Source of the DNA: Vitellaria paradoxa | Lineage: Eukaryota > Streptophyta > Magnoliopsida > Ericales > Sapotaceae | Assembly: GCA_019916065.1 (NCBI GenBank) | Contig: CM034238.1 | Coordinates: 5,234,199 to 5,298,198 of the forward strand | DNA: 64,000 nt | Direction of reading: 5' to 3' | In this document: piece by piece, positions 1-12,483 of the stretch | Numbering within the stretch: the stretch's first letter is position 1 | Layout of the letters: each line of letters starts with the position of its first letter | Program-made: the position numbers and the translations under genes | The notes under the pieces: generated by a model | Databases searched by the model: none | The model's input: the letters and a program-made list of their open reading frames with translations, nothing else | Told to the model about the DNA's origin: nothing

Positions 1-1160
1 CATTCGCGTATAGTAAATTAGGTAACACAAAAAGCATTGTCTTAGTTAACCTCTGAATTTATAAGCCAAAACAATTTCAAATCAGTATCTGAATCTTATG
101 AATGGAAAGAGATCTAAAAATACATTAAAGACCTAAAATTTGTTACAGGAGACACCAATAAAGGAATTCCAATAGTGAAAACTTGTTTGGCTCAAGAGTT
201 ATTTTGACTTCACAGCTAGGAAACACTCAACAATTTAACTAACAACTCAAAGAAACTGTAAGTAGGGGATGGAAGAAAGAGAGAAGAATGCCTGGGAAAT
301 TAAGAAAGAAAAATGAAAGAATTTCTGATGTTAATAAATAATATTAATTAACAACCACCACTCCCAGGGGTGGCTTATGATGGCCTGTGATTACTTAATC
401 ATCAAAGTCAATAAACAGGAATGAAGATTTGATATGGACCAACAAAGTATCCTACCCTTCTCAGGCAAAATTGCTTCTATAAAATTGCCAGGGCTAGCAA
501 TACAAGTATAAAAGATGCACTGTGTATGGAAATGACAAAAATACATGAAGCCAAGGCCAATAAATAACTCAGCAAGAAAGACAGGAAATGATACCATCAG
601 TTAATATGGAGATCAACAAACTATATAAAACTGGTTAGCCACAACCTTAACCTTGAGTGATTTACCCTCTCAAGACATGTAGCTACAACACAACATCTTG
701 ATTCCATTCTGTCCTCTAAGATACTACTTTGAAAGCACAATATCTTGACAAGCAGCTATAACCTTGAATGGTTTACCCTTTCAAGATAAATATTGGATAA
801 TAGATTAATAATAAGAATATAGACAATCCAAGAATAAGTTCAAGCAGGACATTGTGCTGCAACCATTCCATACCTCAAGAAATTAGTACTGGCATAAATA
901 AAAGGATGGAATAGCTCTAGCAAAACTTGACACACAGCTAGGAGTACGTGGAAGTTTTCTTTTCCAGAACAGGATTGCCTAGCATCCATATAAACCGTAA
1001 GATAAAACTGCCAAAAGATAAATAAAAATTTATTGCACCAAAATATACATTTAACCAGCAAGAAAAAGACTAAATAAAATGGGCAATACTCTATACCATT
1101 CATCCCTACATGCATACGGACAATGCTACACTATTACAACCAAAAAAAAGTCTTCCTTCC
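1..1160. other. 3' flank of the J-like gene; no gene recognised
   Basis: I see no conserved protein, tRNA or rRNA here; the short open frames have no recognisable domain. It lies downstream of the minus-strand J-like gene, so its right part may be that gene's 3' UTR. A diverged short repeat is visible: the stretch around 644-675 is echoed at 758-789 (shared words 'ccttga' and 'tttaccct'). Confidence 0.4.
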
Positions 1161-2567
1161 TTAGGCAGCCTTAACCTTGTCATCCCCAACAACATTAAGT
1201 ATAGGCAAACTGCTCAAAAATTCATCAAGGCCCTCAAAAAATCCAGTCCCTTCTATGCCGTCCTCCTCACCATTACCCGCTGCATTTCCTCTGCTCATTC
1301 CTGGAGCAGGCTCTTCCACCTCATTACTAAACTCCACATTCAAATCCAACTTTCCCCGGTCCTTTGGAGCCTTCCCTGTTTGCTTTGAACTATTTGCGGC
1401 CGCTTTCCTGTGATTCTCAGCATTTGACACATTCGATGCCCCCATATCCTCTTGCATCACAGACCCGCCTTCTGGATTGTCACCACCACCCCTTTTAATA
1501 TTCTTTGCCTTCTCGCCTTGCAGTTTCTTAGTATTTTTACCCATTGAACTTTTCTCCCTCACGCTTTTTGCTTTCTTCTTCTGTCTAAAATTGCCCCAGT
1601 CATCATCAGATTCCTCACTTGAATCTGTGACTTCCACATAAACATCATCATCATCAATATAAATCCTAGGTGCTGAGCTTTTCCGAGCTTTCACATTCTT
1701 AGGCACCCCAACATTCACATTATCCTCAGCCTCGTTCATTTTATCCACGAACCGAGGACAAGTAAACATGGGCGAAAATGGGTTCCAACTCGAAGCCCCA
1801 GTCTTATTTTTCTCCCACTCCGAAATTGAAACTCCCAATGGGAAAAAACCCCAGCCACAAACATAGGCTTCCTTTCCTTCAACAATCGAGGGCGGTGCTG
1901 GAATCTTTGTGCCGTGAATTGCCCTCTGGCAATTCTGACACAGGAGTGCACACCCCTCATAAACCCCGGGATACTCGTACATGTAGTAACAATACGGACA
2001 TGTAGTCCAAAAAGTTGAATCTCCATCGTGATTACTGTGAATTTCACTCTCATCAGCTACATTCTTATCCCTCTTATCATTATTACTTTTTCTAGGGTTT
2101 CGTCTTGCAGCATGTTGCTGTTCTTGCCTATAATTCTGGCGGTGGTCGAGTTTTGAGAAAAGAATGAGCTCGTTATCGTATAGGGATTTTTTGTAAGGGT
2201 TCGAGAGGACTGACCAGGCGTCGGAGACAAGCTTAATTGCATGATCAGCGAAGGGAAAGCGGTTACTTTGAGGGTTCAGGAGGATTGCGAGTCGGCGGTA
2301 CTGGTCCGCGATCATCTCCGAATCGCGAGTACTAGGAGCGAGCCGGAGGATCGCGTACCAATCGTGCTGGTTATTTATCCGATTCTCACCGGCAATCAGA
2401 GTGTCGGCGACGGCCACGATTTGGTCCGGGGCTTCGAGCCTCGGCTCGGACTCCCGAGCTCGGATCGCGAACGTCTTGCTCCCGACGAGGTCGCGGCCGG
2501 CGAGGAGTTTCTCGGCGATGGCGAGCCACCTCTCCGCCTCCGCTGTGCTGTGTTGGTGGGGTTCCAT
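1161..2567 (-). CDS. J-like domain protein with CxxC zinc-finger, HPD motif lost
   Basis: Single-exon gene of 468 residues. From the chosen ATG, residues about 10-60 match the helical N-terminal region usual in plant J proteins of this class (AERWLAIAEKLLAGRDL). A J-like domain follows at about 68-135 (DWYAIL, YRRLAILL, AIKLVSDAWSVLSNP, LYDNEL). The invariant HPD tripeptide that stimulates Hsp70 is NPQ at 98-100, so Hsp70 activation is doubtful. A putative zinc ribbon is formed by C190/C193 and C210/C213 (CPYC, CQNC), typical of DUF3444-type plant J proteins, but I see no DUF3444 domain after it. The C-terminal ~190 residues are low-complexity, acidic and Lys-rich, suggesting a nuclear or disordered tail. 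An in-frame ATG 38 codons upstream (2681) would add an Arg/Lys-rich leader. I prefer the ATG at 2567 because conserved sequence begins there. Function inferred: chaperone-like or scaffold protein, partner unknown. Confidence 0.85.
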   Translation of the reverse strand: MEPHQHSTAEAERWLAIAEKLLAGRDLVGSKTFAIRARESEPRLEAPDQIVAVADTLIAGENRINNQHDWYAILRLAPSTRDSEMIADQYRRLAILLNPQSNRFPFADHAIKLVSDAWSVLSNPYKKSLYDNELILFSKLDHRQNYRQEQQHAARRNPRKSNNDKRDKNVADESEIHSNHDGDSTFWTTCPYCYYMYEYPGVYEGCALLCQNCQRAIHGTKIPAPPSIVEGKEAYVCGWGFFPLGVSISEWEKNKTGASSWNPFSPMFTCPRFVDKMNEAEDNVNVGVPKNVKARKSSAPRIYIDDDDVYVEVTDSSEESDDDWGNFRQKKKAKSVREKSSMGKNTKKLQGEKAKNIKRGGGDNPEGGSVMQEDMGASNVSNAENHRKAAANSSKQTGKAPKDRGKLDLNVEFSNEVEEPAPGMSRGNAAGNGEEDGIEGTGFFEGLDEFLSSLPILNVVGDDKVKAA

Positions 2568-2760
2568 TCTCACTCTCCGCTTTCTCCCTCTAAAACTCTT
2601 TACGAGAGGCTTGAGGCCCGGAGAGAGAAAACTGGGCCGTGCATTTTTCTTACGGACCAAAATGGACTGTGTATTTGTCAAATATGGTAAAGAGTAATTT
2701 TGCCACGTGCTGATAGGATGTAGGTATTAAAGTAATTTCACGACGGCGAATCTATCGCGG
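2568..2760 (-). promoter_or_regulatory. Probable 5' UTR/promoter of the J-like gene
   Basis: This GC-richer, pyrimidine-rich stretch lies directly upstream of the J-like gene's ATG. It contains a site II-type word TGGGCC at 2633-2638, a motif common in promoters of plant housekeeping genes. No clear TATA box was found, so the start of transcription is not fixed. Confidence 0.35.
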
Positions 2761-3560
2761 TTTTCCACCTGGTATATTTGCTGAGTTGACTACGTACAGA
2801 GGATCGGAAAGTAAACTGCTAACGTGGTGGCTTAATCAGTCATTATTGTTGTTTACGTTGTTATTATTATTACTGAGAAGGTTTGGCGTAATTCAAATAC
2901 ATTTAAATTTTTATAAAATTTAAATTTTCTCCAATGATAGCGTTACAATTTTTTTAAATTTATATAACTTCAAATACACTTATTATTAACAAAAGAGTAG
3001 CAATCATTTCAACATAAATACATAATCTACAATAATTTGTAACTAATGCAAGATCTAATAGATTCAACCTAGGCTAAAATCATAAAAAAATATCACACAA
3101 TAATTCTAAGCTTAATAATTTAATTATTTTTATTTTAGTAATAAAATTGTAATTGAATAAATATATAATATACTATATTAAATGTGTATTTAATGGGTAT
3201 TTAATAAGCACAAATAAATACAAACAAACCTCAAATTCACATGAGTTTTAAATTTCAATCTCATACCCGTTCTAATCTTATTAAGGTATTTCTCAGCTAA
3301 TTTGATCAGATCAAGTACTCTTGTGTACCTATTTTTGACATTTTCAGATTGACAATATTCCTTTGTTCTTAAGATTGAGAATTTTTACTAAAATTATAGT
3401 AACGATATTATTTTAGAGGCAAAATCATGCCTCTCTACCTTTGCATTTAATTTTCTGTTCTCTATCCAATTTCCATTAGATTTCTTAATTTATTTATTAT
3501 TATTATTATTTTTTAACCTTTTCTGCCCTCATCATTGTATTATCTTCCAATGATTTTTTT

Positions 3561-3660
3561 ACAATTCTAATATATTTCTCCGTCGGATCATTGGTTTATA
3601 GACTTTTTTTACAATTCTAATATATTTCTCCGTCGGATCATTGGTTTATAGACTTTCAAA
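3561..3660. repeat. Perfect 50-bp tandem duplication
   Basis: Two copies, 3561-3610 and 3611-3660, are identical over the first 46 bases and each is preceded by a T run. The lack of divergence points to a recent slippage or unequal-exchange event. Confidence 0.9.
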
Positions 3661-4195
3661 ACATTGGATGCTCTTGGCATAACAAAAAAAATTTTAAAAA
3701 TTTTTAAAAATATCTAAAAGTTATTCACTTTTTATCTCACTGCACAAATTATAAACTCACAAATTATCTCATTTTTCTAACTTTTTACCACTTTATACAC
3801 TCCCATAATCATCTATGAAGTTTGCAGATTGTCATCTTTGATATGAACAATAAAATTTAACCTGAATGTATAATTTTGAGTACGCATAAAATGATTAAAT
3901 TTGTCAATATCATTTTCAAGGTGTTCCAATGTTAATAAGATTGCTCACTGCAGCTTTTAACGATCATACATTTGATTTTTTTTTTTTTTATGATTAAATA
4001 GTCAAAGACCCCTATTCAGAAGCTTCTAAGTTCACCTGCACATTAACTTCAATTGAAACTTGTAACCAAATTTAAAAAATAAAAATCATAAATGTAATTT
4101 TAGAAACGTAAATTATTTGTCTATTTCCATCAAACCTCAACTATAGCTAATGCTGCTAATGTAATCTACTACTGAAATCAGGGAGGAAGGGAAGA

Positions 4196-4204
4196 AGGGG
4201 GGGG

Positions 4205-4239
<35 letters not shown>
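4196..4239. repeat. G-run followed by (GA)n microsatellite
   Basis: An uninterrupted run of G passes into about 16 GA repeats. It lies downstream of the KH gene stop codon. Confidence 0.9.
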
Positions 4240-4240
<1 letters not shown>

Positions 4241-4513
4241 CTGTTCCATTTTTCTTCCAATTGAAACAAATATGTTAATGTTTACATATATAAAGAAATA
4301 AAATAAAGTTTACTGTCCCAACAAAACAATTGGTGATTGATCAGGAAGGGGAGTTCACAACAAAATTGCAGGTTGCATAAATGTGGACCTCAAATTCCCT
4401 AAAATTTGTGTGCATGGTTAGGATCAATCAAGAATCTATTGAGGGGGGGGGGGGGGGGAATGAAAGCTTCCCTAGCTGTTTTCTTCATAAATTACAGGTG
4501 GGGGAAGATCTTG

Positions 4514-7500
4514 TCATGATGGTCCAGTAAGAATGAATGCTTGGAGGAGGCTCTGAGCTGCTTGGGTTTGGTCAGGTGTTCCAGATATAACCACATTCCT
4601 CTCAGTGGTTCCTGGACGAGGTTCATGCACTACCACCTTTGCCCCGGAAATCTGATTCATACAAACCACACAAAGAATAGGATATGAATTTATTTTATGA
4701 TCGCGTGAATTACACAAGTTGATTAGAATTCCACAACCCTCCCACTGATTTTCAACATGGCTAAAGAATAGTTTGGTAAGATGAAACTGTTATTGCAGAT
4801 TTAGCAGAGATTGCTAAGTTTCTGGGTACTACCACTACTATTATTGATACAGAAGCAATTAAAGTGAGCTGTTCCATGCCTCGAATATTTGACAATATGT
4901 TATGTTCACTGACTTCGATGTCTGCGTGCTTCCGAATAGTTTTGTTGGGTATGCATTTTGCTACATCTATTTAAGTGACTGGTGACCTTTTTTTATTTTT
5001 TATTTTATTTTATTTTTTGGGTCTGTCTTAGGGTCAAGCAATGTATAAATACACATTTTTTTGTTTATAATTTAGGGTTGGTTCAGCATTCAAAAATAAT
5101 TATTTATTTTGGGCTACTTTTCATCTTATATGATTTTGTTTAACCAAAATTTGATTTTTTTATTTTTATTTTTTTGGGTTTGGTAGATCTTAAGCACGTT
5201 ATTCACATTTAAAAAAAAAAAATCTTAGAAATAGGAAAATACAAAATAAGTTGATTTATTTTGTCCATACATACATACATTTTACTATGTTTAAGCATCT
5301 TTTTGCAATTTCTTTTTAACAAATAAAAATAAACATGCTTAAAAGCTACCAAATATATATATATATATATATCAAATTTTGATTTAAAAAAAATCATATA
5401 AGACTAAAAAATAACCCAAAATAAGTCAACTTATTTTTATATGCAAAACCAACCCTTAAATCTTATTTAATTTTTATCAACAAATAATAGTTTCCATTGA
5501 ACCCTCAGGTAGATATCCAGTACATCAAATGGATTATTCTTCCCTGTATGATTTCCAATGTAGTTTAAATGCTTCTCAACTTAAATTTTCTAACTTTCAG
5601 AAATGTCTGAGAATGGACAGATGAACATGGCTTTTCTACTGTAGTGCTGTGTATGCGTGTGCATTCACATGCGATGCACGAATAAATTGCATGCAAAGAA
5701 GCGTCCGATACCTGTCTAAGACGGTCCAGATTACCACCACTCTCTCCATAAACTGAGCCAATAGCATCTTCAGGAACTAAAATCTCTACTGTTGTATTTG
5801 TCACGATGGGTATTCTGCTTACGCTACAAAAACCCAGAAGCAACGTAATGAATAGCTGAAAACAGATTCAAGTAAACAGTTGTGTTATATTAGAAACATC
5901 TTTTTTACTATTTTTCCTGCTTTCCAATGCCACTAGACAATTTTCATGTGGCTGATTTATCATAATATCAAGTCCAGGGCACGGGATTAAGTGGATGACC
6001 ATTTAGATAGAGGCCACAATGATATACGTGAGAATTATGAATCACTTCAACAAATGCGTGAATTTGTCCAACTCATGCAATACCAAATAGCCTAAAAAAT
6101 ACCATGGGAAACAAAAAAGAGATGGATTGCCAAGGTGGAACATCAGGTGTTGCTAACTAGATGAGGACCCATAGGGGAACCTAATGGATAACTTTCATTA
6201 ACCATTCATTATAATGTTAAAAGTCAAATGAGAAACTAAATCACAACAATGAAGGAGAAACCAAAGACAAGCCCATGAATCATTCAGAGAAAAATTATTA
6301 TGATATTTGTCGCAGTTTTCCTAGCATTTCCAAGCAGAATCAAGAAATCTCTCTGACTTCAGCAACAGCTTCTGAAACAATTCCTAAGCACACTGAATAT
6401 TTCCTGAGTGTATCTCAAAGATATCCCTTCAATTTCCAAGGGACTTAACCCAGGCTAAGAGAACGTGCTTTCAGAAAAAATGAGTTTCAGACCCACAACT
6501 ACTACAGTTCCACCAAGATAAATGAATCTTTATACAAATGGTGCTAATATATAACTTATAAAATAAAATAAAATAAATAAATAAATAAACAAACAAACAA
6601 ACAAATGAAAGGTTGAGCAAATCTTTAACAGCACACAACATGAAAAGTTTTAAAAATGTGTCAACACTAAAATGTAATGCTGTTAAACCACCATTGCAGA
6701 TTGACATATTGTTCAGAGAAGAATCCACAGCTAATAGGAGCTGTTGTATTTATACTGCTGCAATTACTGGTGTGTCACCTAAAACATGCATCTAAAACAG
6801 TAGAACTCGTTATTGCCAAATTCTCAACCTACTCTCTCACATTAGAAAAAATAGGAAGCATAATTCACCTCAGTTCCCAACCTAACTCTCATTTGAAATT
6901 CTGAACTTACAGGGAATGATACTCAATGCTCACTATTAGCTTACCGGTAATGATACCATGGTAAAGGTAAGTAACTATATTCAAATAGCTTTGCATGTGT
7001 CTTACTAGAAAGAATGAACGTGAAGGAGTTTCTAAATGAAGTAGACATGATGGAAACAACAGTGCCAGCAAATCAAGAGAGAAATTTGATAGTCATTTCT
7101 CAAGCCAATTCAAAACTTCCACGACTGCAAAGTGGCTAACGAAGTTAAAGCAACTGCAAGAAATCTGCCATGTACAAGTAAAGCTATCCGCATGAGTTTT
7201 CATCAAAGTTTCGACTGCTATGTAGGAGGAGCACACCAGCATCAGATAGTCATACAATCCCCCCCCCCCCCCAAAAGAAAACATTTACTATGTAAAATGA
7301 CTGAAATTATAATTCTTTATAACTTCATCATCCTCATTTATATAGAAGATATAAATTATCCTAAGAATCCAATAACAGAAAGGTTATTATCATTGTTCAC
7401 GCTGTGTTATCATAGGATTAAATTTAGGGTCTTTAGAGAGCCATGGGTGATGTGTACCTGCCAAATTCTGGGCCACTTTTAACAATAGTCAGTCCTCTGC

Positions 7501-10500
7501 CAACATTCATTGTGCTGCCAGGGTCCACTCCACCCAGTGTCTCCTGTTAAATCCAATCAAAATAAATAAGATAGATCTCATTAACCTGAATAATGATGAT
7601 AGAAGAGCAAAAAATACAAAATTTAACCTGTGATGCCCATAACCTTGACGATGGCAGGTGATCGTAATTGTGGGTAAGTCCAAGATGATCCATACTCTGT
7701 GTTAAATTAGCATGCCTATTGAAATTATGAGAGACACCAAAAGACGTACGCAATCCAAGAGTGGAACAATCTCTTGCACTTCCATAGGGACTTATCGGAG
7801 TTATCACAGAGGAGCTGCTCCTGGTTCCAGCACCAGTTGATATTCTATTAGAGAAAAGGTTATTTCGAAGTCTACCAGTCACAGTATATAAAGCATCTTG
7901 CACATTAACAAGCTCCCCTCTGATCTGTTAACCAAAAAAATGATTTCTTTTCTTAGTATACATTTGATCACTACTAATCAATTTAACAACCCCCCTCCAA
8001 AAATAATAATAAGAATAATTAATGAATAAATAAAAATAAGGACGAAGGAAGAAAAACAATTCTACAGAAAACTCCATGATATTTACAATGCATAAAAATA
8101 TTAAAGAATTTATAAGATTGATTAGTATCACAATTGCCAAGCATCTCTAGTTTAAATCTCAGCAAAACCTTGTGTCAAACGAAGTTTTCTGGACAAATCT
8201 AAAATCACACAAATGCCGGCAGATTTGACCTATTGCACGTGAGGTGCATCAAAGTTTGCAATGGTAAGATAACGTGGATGACAATGGCGATAATGGTAAA
8301 AACAAAAACATCCCTGTTGTTAATGTTCTTTTCTGATTGATTAGGATAAGAATCTAGAAAATTTCACAAAAAAATTGCTTGATTATTTGTAAAATCATTA
8401 AGGCAAATAATGGAAAAAAAACTATCACTTAGCAGACAACAGAATGGTACTCACCTGCACAACGTCATCATTTTCTGAAGCACACTTTGGAACTTGGTCG
8501 TGTCCTATGATCCAAATACCAGTACCAGTTGCCTTCCTCATCTCCGAAATAATTACGCCTCCTTTTCCCAACAAACATCCGACTTGCTTTGATGGAACAA
8601 CAACGCGTGCAGAAACAGGTGAACCCTTACTTGAGTTTGAATCAAGCCCATTTTCATAGGCAGCCCCTATCGCCCTGTTAAAAACAAGAACTATTGCATT
8701 TTGTGCTGGGGAGTGTTGTGATTCTGGGTTCTAAGAAGAACAAGCCAAAGAAAAACAAATTATAGAATCATGCACAACATATATGAACACAGGCACAAAC
8801 ATAAAAATAAGAAAGAAAATTAATGGTAGCATGCCAAACCTCCATTGCAGATATAGTAATTAATCGTTCGTCACACTGAGCAACTGGAGCTCCCACATTA
8901 ATAGAAGCACCTGTTTCATCCTCAAGTGCCTTGACAATTGTTCCTCCCTTACCAATTACACCACCTACCCTATCATTGGAGCACAGAAGCCTAAAAACTA
9001 CCTCTTTCTGTGGCATTCTTGAGTCCAGGCCTGGAACCCTCTCGGACTCCATAGACAAGGAGGGACCTACAGACGTATAAGTAGCAGAAATGGCTGGCAT
9101 AGGTGGTAGCACTGAGCTCCGCTGAGAAAGATCAACATGCAGATGCAGTATGGTATCCTGGGGCATAGCCCCAAGAGGGTGGCTCCCACTCATTTTTGCT
9201 CTGTCAACTGCTATGCACTCTTGAAGGCGTCGGGAGACAGTTACAAGTGCTTTCTTCACAGCCAAAATATCCCCCTCAATCTGTCCACACATCAATGAAA
9301 TTTCAAATGAGAACCAAAGCTTGAAATTCATCTAAAAAGACGCATGGACATAAAAATTATCATTTATTTCAGTTCAACATACTTCCACAAGAGCACAAAC
9401 AATCTCTCTTCTGATTTTCCCTCTCCAAAGAAGTTGCCAAATAGGACTATTAATCAATCTGAAAGCATAGTAGCATGAATTGCTGAGTGTCATCAACAAA
9501 TGAATTTTTTTTTTTTTTTTTTGGCATCATTGTTCTAGAGTAACCTTTGATACCCACATTGAGATGATGGTCAATAGAGTCAAATGGACTCAGCAAGTAA
9601 AATGAAGCAACAGATGTATAGAGCTTAGAAGCACATCAATTCACCAAAAAATATTCAATGGACAGAGGCTTTATTTATTGAAGGAAATTTATTGTGATAC
9701 ATTACTCTTCACTGAGTTGAGTGTTACTAAATAGCATCTTCGTGCTATCTAAAATATCAGTATCATGCATCCGACCATCGATCCAGAAATTTTGGCTATT
9801 GTAAAAGACCCCGTAGAGGGATGCCAACCTGTTACAACTACCTCAACTTTATCATTATCGAACTGGAGAGGTGACCATAACCAGGTCACTTATCCTTAAC
9901 AATATGCTGGGTTTATTTTCATCTGTAACGTATAGATTGCTAGGGTCATAAGTTGGTCAATGAGGAAGATAATTTGACAAAAGAGAGCAATCACCCTAAT
10001 GTGTGGTGGAACTAAGTACTCAAATCTGCGCATTTAGAAGAGCCCTCTATGGATAAGTTAATTTGGCCAAAAAGCGGATCAGATTTATTCTTGATTAATC
10101 ACAATTATTGAAATATTTCAATATGCCAATAAGTGCCCACCTGATCATTCCTTTATACACAAACTCTAACACAGCGGCTTTTATTAGTTAAAGTAGAGAA
10201 TGTGCCCTGGCAAAGCTTCGAGCAAGCTGTTCATTTCATTGATCTGACTTCACTTTACTTATGATTAAAGAAAGGAGCCACCAATCAATCTCAATCTCTC
10301 CTACAATGGATCTTTTGATTTTAGTGTAGGATCTCATGGGATTTTATATTATTTTTACATTTGTAGTATATATACGTACTTTACAGTTTACACTGTCTAA
10401 ATCAATTAAAAATAAGTAATGTTGAATCAAATAAAGCAACTGATATTTATACATTATAATATTTCTCAAAAACTAGAGAGTTAAAAGAACATAAATGCAA

Positions 10501-12301
10501 TTTAAATATATTTACCTCTAACTTTGATCCACTCTCTCCTTGCATTTTAGATCATTACGTTTTTTTTTTTTTTTTTCATTTTTTTCTTTAATTAATCAAT
10601 GGTAAATTACACTATCTCCCCTCAACAATTGGCTAAATATGCGTAACTACCCTCAACATTTGAAATTTCTACTAAATCCTTATTTTGAAATGTTTGTCAG
10701 AACAAAATCCTTCCAATGATCTAGCCCTCAATGTTAAATGGAAAATAGTGTGGTCACATAGGAAAACCATACGATATGTCTCTTACTCCCCTTGAAACAA
10801 TATAAAAGGTCCTTGAGATCATTAAAAAAATGCGTGAACAGAAATATATTTGCTTTATTTCATCATTTTTCATTTTCTGACATTGATTTCAATTTTGGAG
10901 ATGGAGTTGGATTAGAATTTGAGACAATAAAAGCCTTTTTCTGATGTTTGAAGGTTTCAATGCATTTTGGACATATTATTTAATCTAAATAAATAAAAAG
11001 GCATCTCATATAATTTTTTAACGTTGACTACACTACTTTTCATTGACAAGTAGATGGATAGAAGGATTTATTTGTGACAAATGTTTCAAGATAAGAAGTG
11101 TGAGTGTAAATTTCAAATGTTGAGAGTAGCTACCCGCAATCAAACAAATGTTTAGGGAAGGTAAGTTTAATTTACCCATTAATCAAATCGTTTTTTTTTT
11201 TTTAAATGATGGATGCAACTGCCATCTCCACATTCTGTGATGAACATGAAAATGTGGGGTTCAATTTAGTTGTTTCCTTACTCGTGTTGCTTTTTCTTTT
11301 TTGGTTTGCATGAGTCATGTGTTCTAAGCATATCAACTCTTAGGTTCTACTAGTAAGATCTTAAGAAGCAAAATAAATGTATAACGGGAAAGTTATCAAC
11401 TTGTATAACAAATTTGCATTATGTAAACAGCACAGATCAGTTACCCAGATTCGTCATACATGCATAGAGATTCCAGCAAACAGCAATAAATTGTGAGCAT
11501 TTGTATAATTTATTAAGGTACTAAGAGTTACTGCATTTTGAGATAGCTGAAATCATAACACCTTGTTATCATGTATAAAAGTACTTTACTAAGCAAAAGG
11601 TTCAAATACTTTAACCATCAAGAACTGTAACTAGTAATGCATTCAAACTCAAAATTGCAGAGTAACTTACTTTTATTCGAACTCAAAAATTGCAAAGAAT
11701 AACTTACTTCTATCATTTCATCCTTAGACAACGCGCAAGCTGGTAATTTTTCCGCGTTCAAAACCCTAATTTTACATCCAGTGTCCCTCCTAATCTTCTC
11801 AACAACCTTCCCTCCTTTTCCGATCACTGACCCGGCTTGAAAAGGATCCGTCAGCAATCTACATGACACTACACCCCCTGGTGCCACAGATACGCCGTCA
11901 GTCTCCGCTGCCACGTCAAGAATCCTCTCAAAAACCCTAATCACCGCTTCCTGCGCCGCTGAAACCTCGGTCACCTCGTTGTTGACTCCGCCGCCTTCTT
12001 CCTCTCCCTTCGAGGCCTTAAAAGCGATTTTCTTGTTAACGGAGCTGGAACCAACGACGACGATGATTCGCTCATCGGCGCCGGGCGGCGACTCCTCGAC
12101 TCGAATCTTGGCGCCAGTGTCCTGCTGGAGCTGCTTAACGATTGTGCCGGACTTCCCGATGACACCGCCGATTCGCGACGAGTGGCAGAGGAGGCGAAAG
12201 AGGACGTGACCGGGGGGGATATTAAGGGGCGTTTGTTGAGCCTTGTAGCGCTTGAAAGGGGCGCTGTTGGCGGTGGGGCAGGGAGCGTTGGCCTCGAGCA
12301 T
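4514..12301 (-). CDS. Five-KH-domain RNA-binding protein (HEN4/RCF3-like family)
   Basis: Seven coding exons (5' to 3'): 12301-11708, 9280-8840, 8730-8455, 7924-7628, 7543-7458, 5823-5712, 4651-4514. All introns are GT–AG, phases are 0,0,0,0,2,0, and the joined frame of 647 residues ends in TGA. The protein has the plant HEN4-type layout. KH1 has GxxG loop GKSG at 49-52, KH2 GKGG at 161-164, KH3 GKGG at 308-311, KH4 GKGG at 400-403, and KH5 carries GESG at 591-594, followed by a block after the last intron ending in SLLQAFILTG. The GxxG loop contacts single-stranded RNA; family members act in nuclear pre-mRNA processing. KH5 has E in place of the basic loop residue, which is common for the last domain of this family. 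An in-frame ATG 24 codons upstream (12373) is possible. Intron 1 (2.4 kb) contains a Mutator-like element. Which paralogue this is cannot be decided here. Confidence 0.93.
10600..11177. mobile_element. Mutator-like non-autonomous foldback element, 9-bp TSD
   Basis: Ends are inverted: left GGTAAATTACACT and right, read inward, GGGTAAATTAAACT. Similarity continues inward: CTCAACATTTGAAATTT on the left near 10652 recurs inverted on the right near 11110. The 9 bases ATTAATCAA flank both sides (10591-10599 and 11178-11186), the target duplication length typical of Mutator superfamily elements. There is no coding capacity. It sits in intron 1 of the KH gene. Confidence 0.8.
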
Positions 12302-12483
12302 TGATGTTACTCCGTGGATAGACGGCTTCGCTAATCGGTGGTGGGTAGAGTTATTAGCCGTCCCTCTCCCCACTTCTCTGTCATCCTACGCGTCAGCACA
12401 GTCGAGTCGCAGAAGGATTGCGAGTGCTGGGGGCTAAAGTGCGCCGGATCTGAAAAAAAAAATTGTTTTTTTTTTTTAATTTT
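12302..12483 (-). promoter_or_regulatory. Upstream region of the KH gene
   Basis: This is the GC-richer region directly upstream of the KH gene's start. An alternative in-frame start lies at 12373. A site II-type word GGCCCA lies slightly further up at 12514-12519. No TATA box is evident. Confidence 0.3.

Larger units (their letters stand above)
2761..4513. other. Intergenic AT-rich region
   Basis: No gene is seen. It separates the promoter of the J-like gene from the 3' end of the KH gene. It holds a perfect 50-bp tandem duplication, a (GA)n microsatellite and several poly-A/T runs. The part near 4250-4513 is probably the 3' UTR of the KH gene. Confidence 0.5.

Noticed and set aside
2568..2681. 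38-codon N-terminal extension of the J-like protein
   Set aside because: It is in frame, but Arg/Lys-rich and not part of the family's conserved start; the ATG at 2567 fits better. Kept only as an alternative.
12302..12373. 24-codon N-terminal extension of the KH protein
   Set aside because: In frame, yet without recognisable family similarity; the ATG at 12301 was preferred, with modest certainty.
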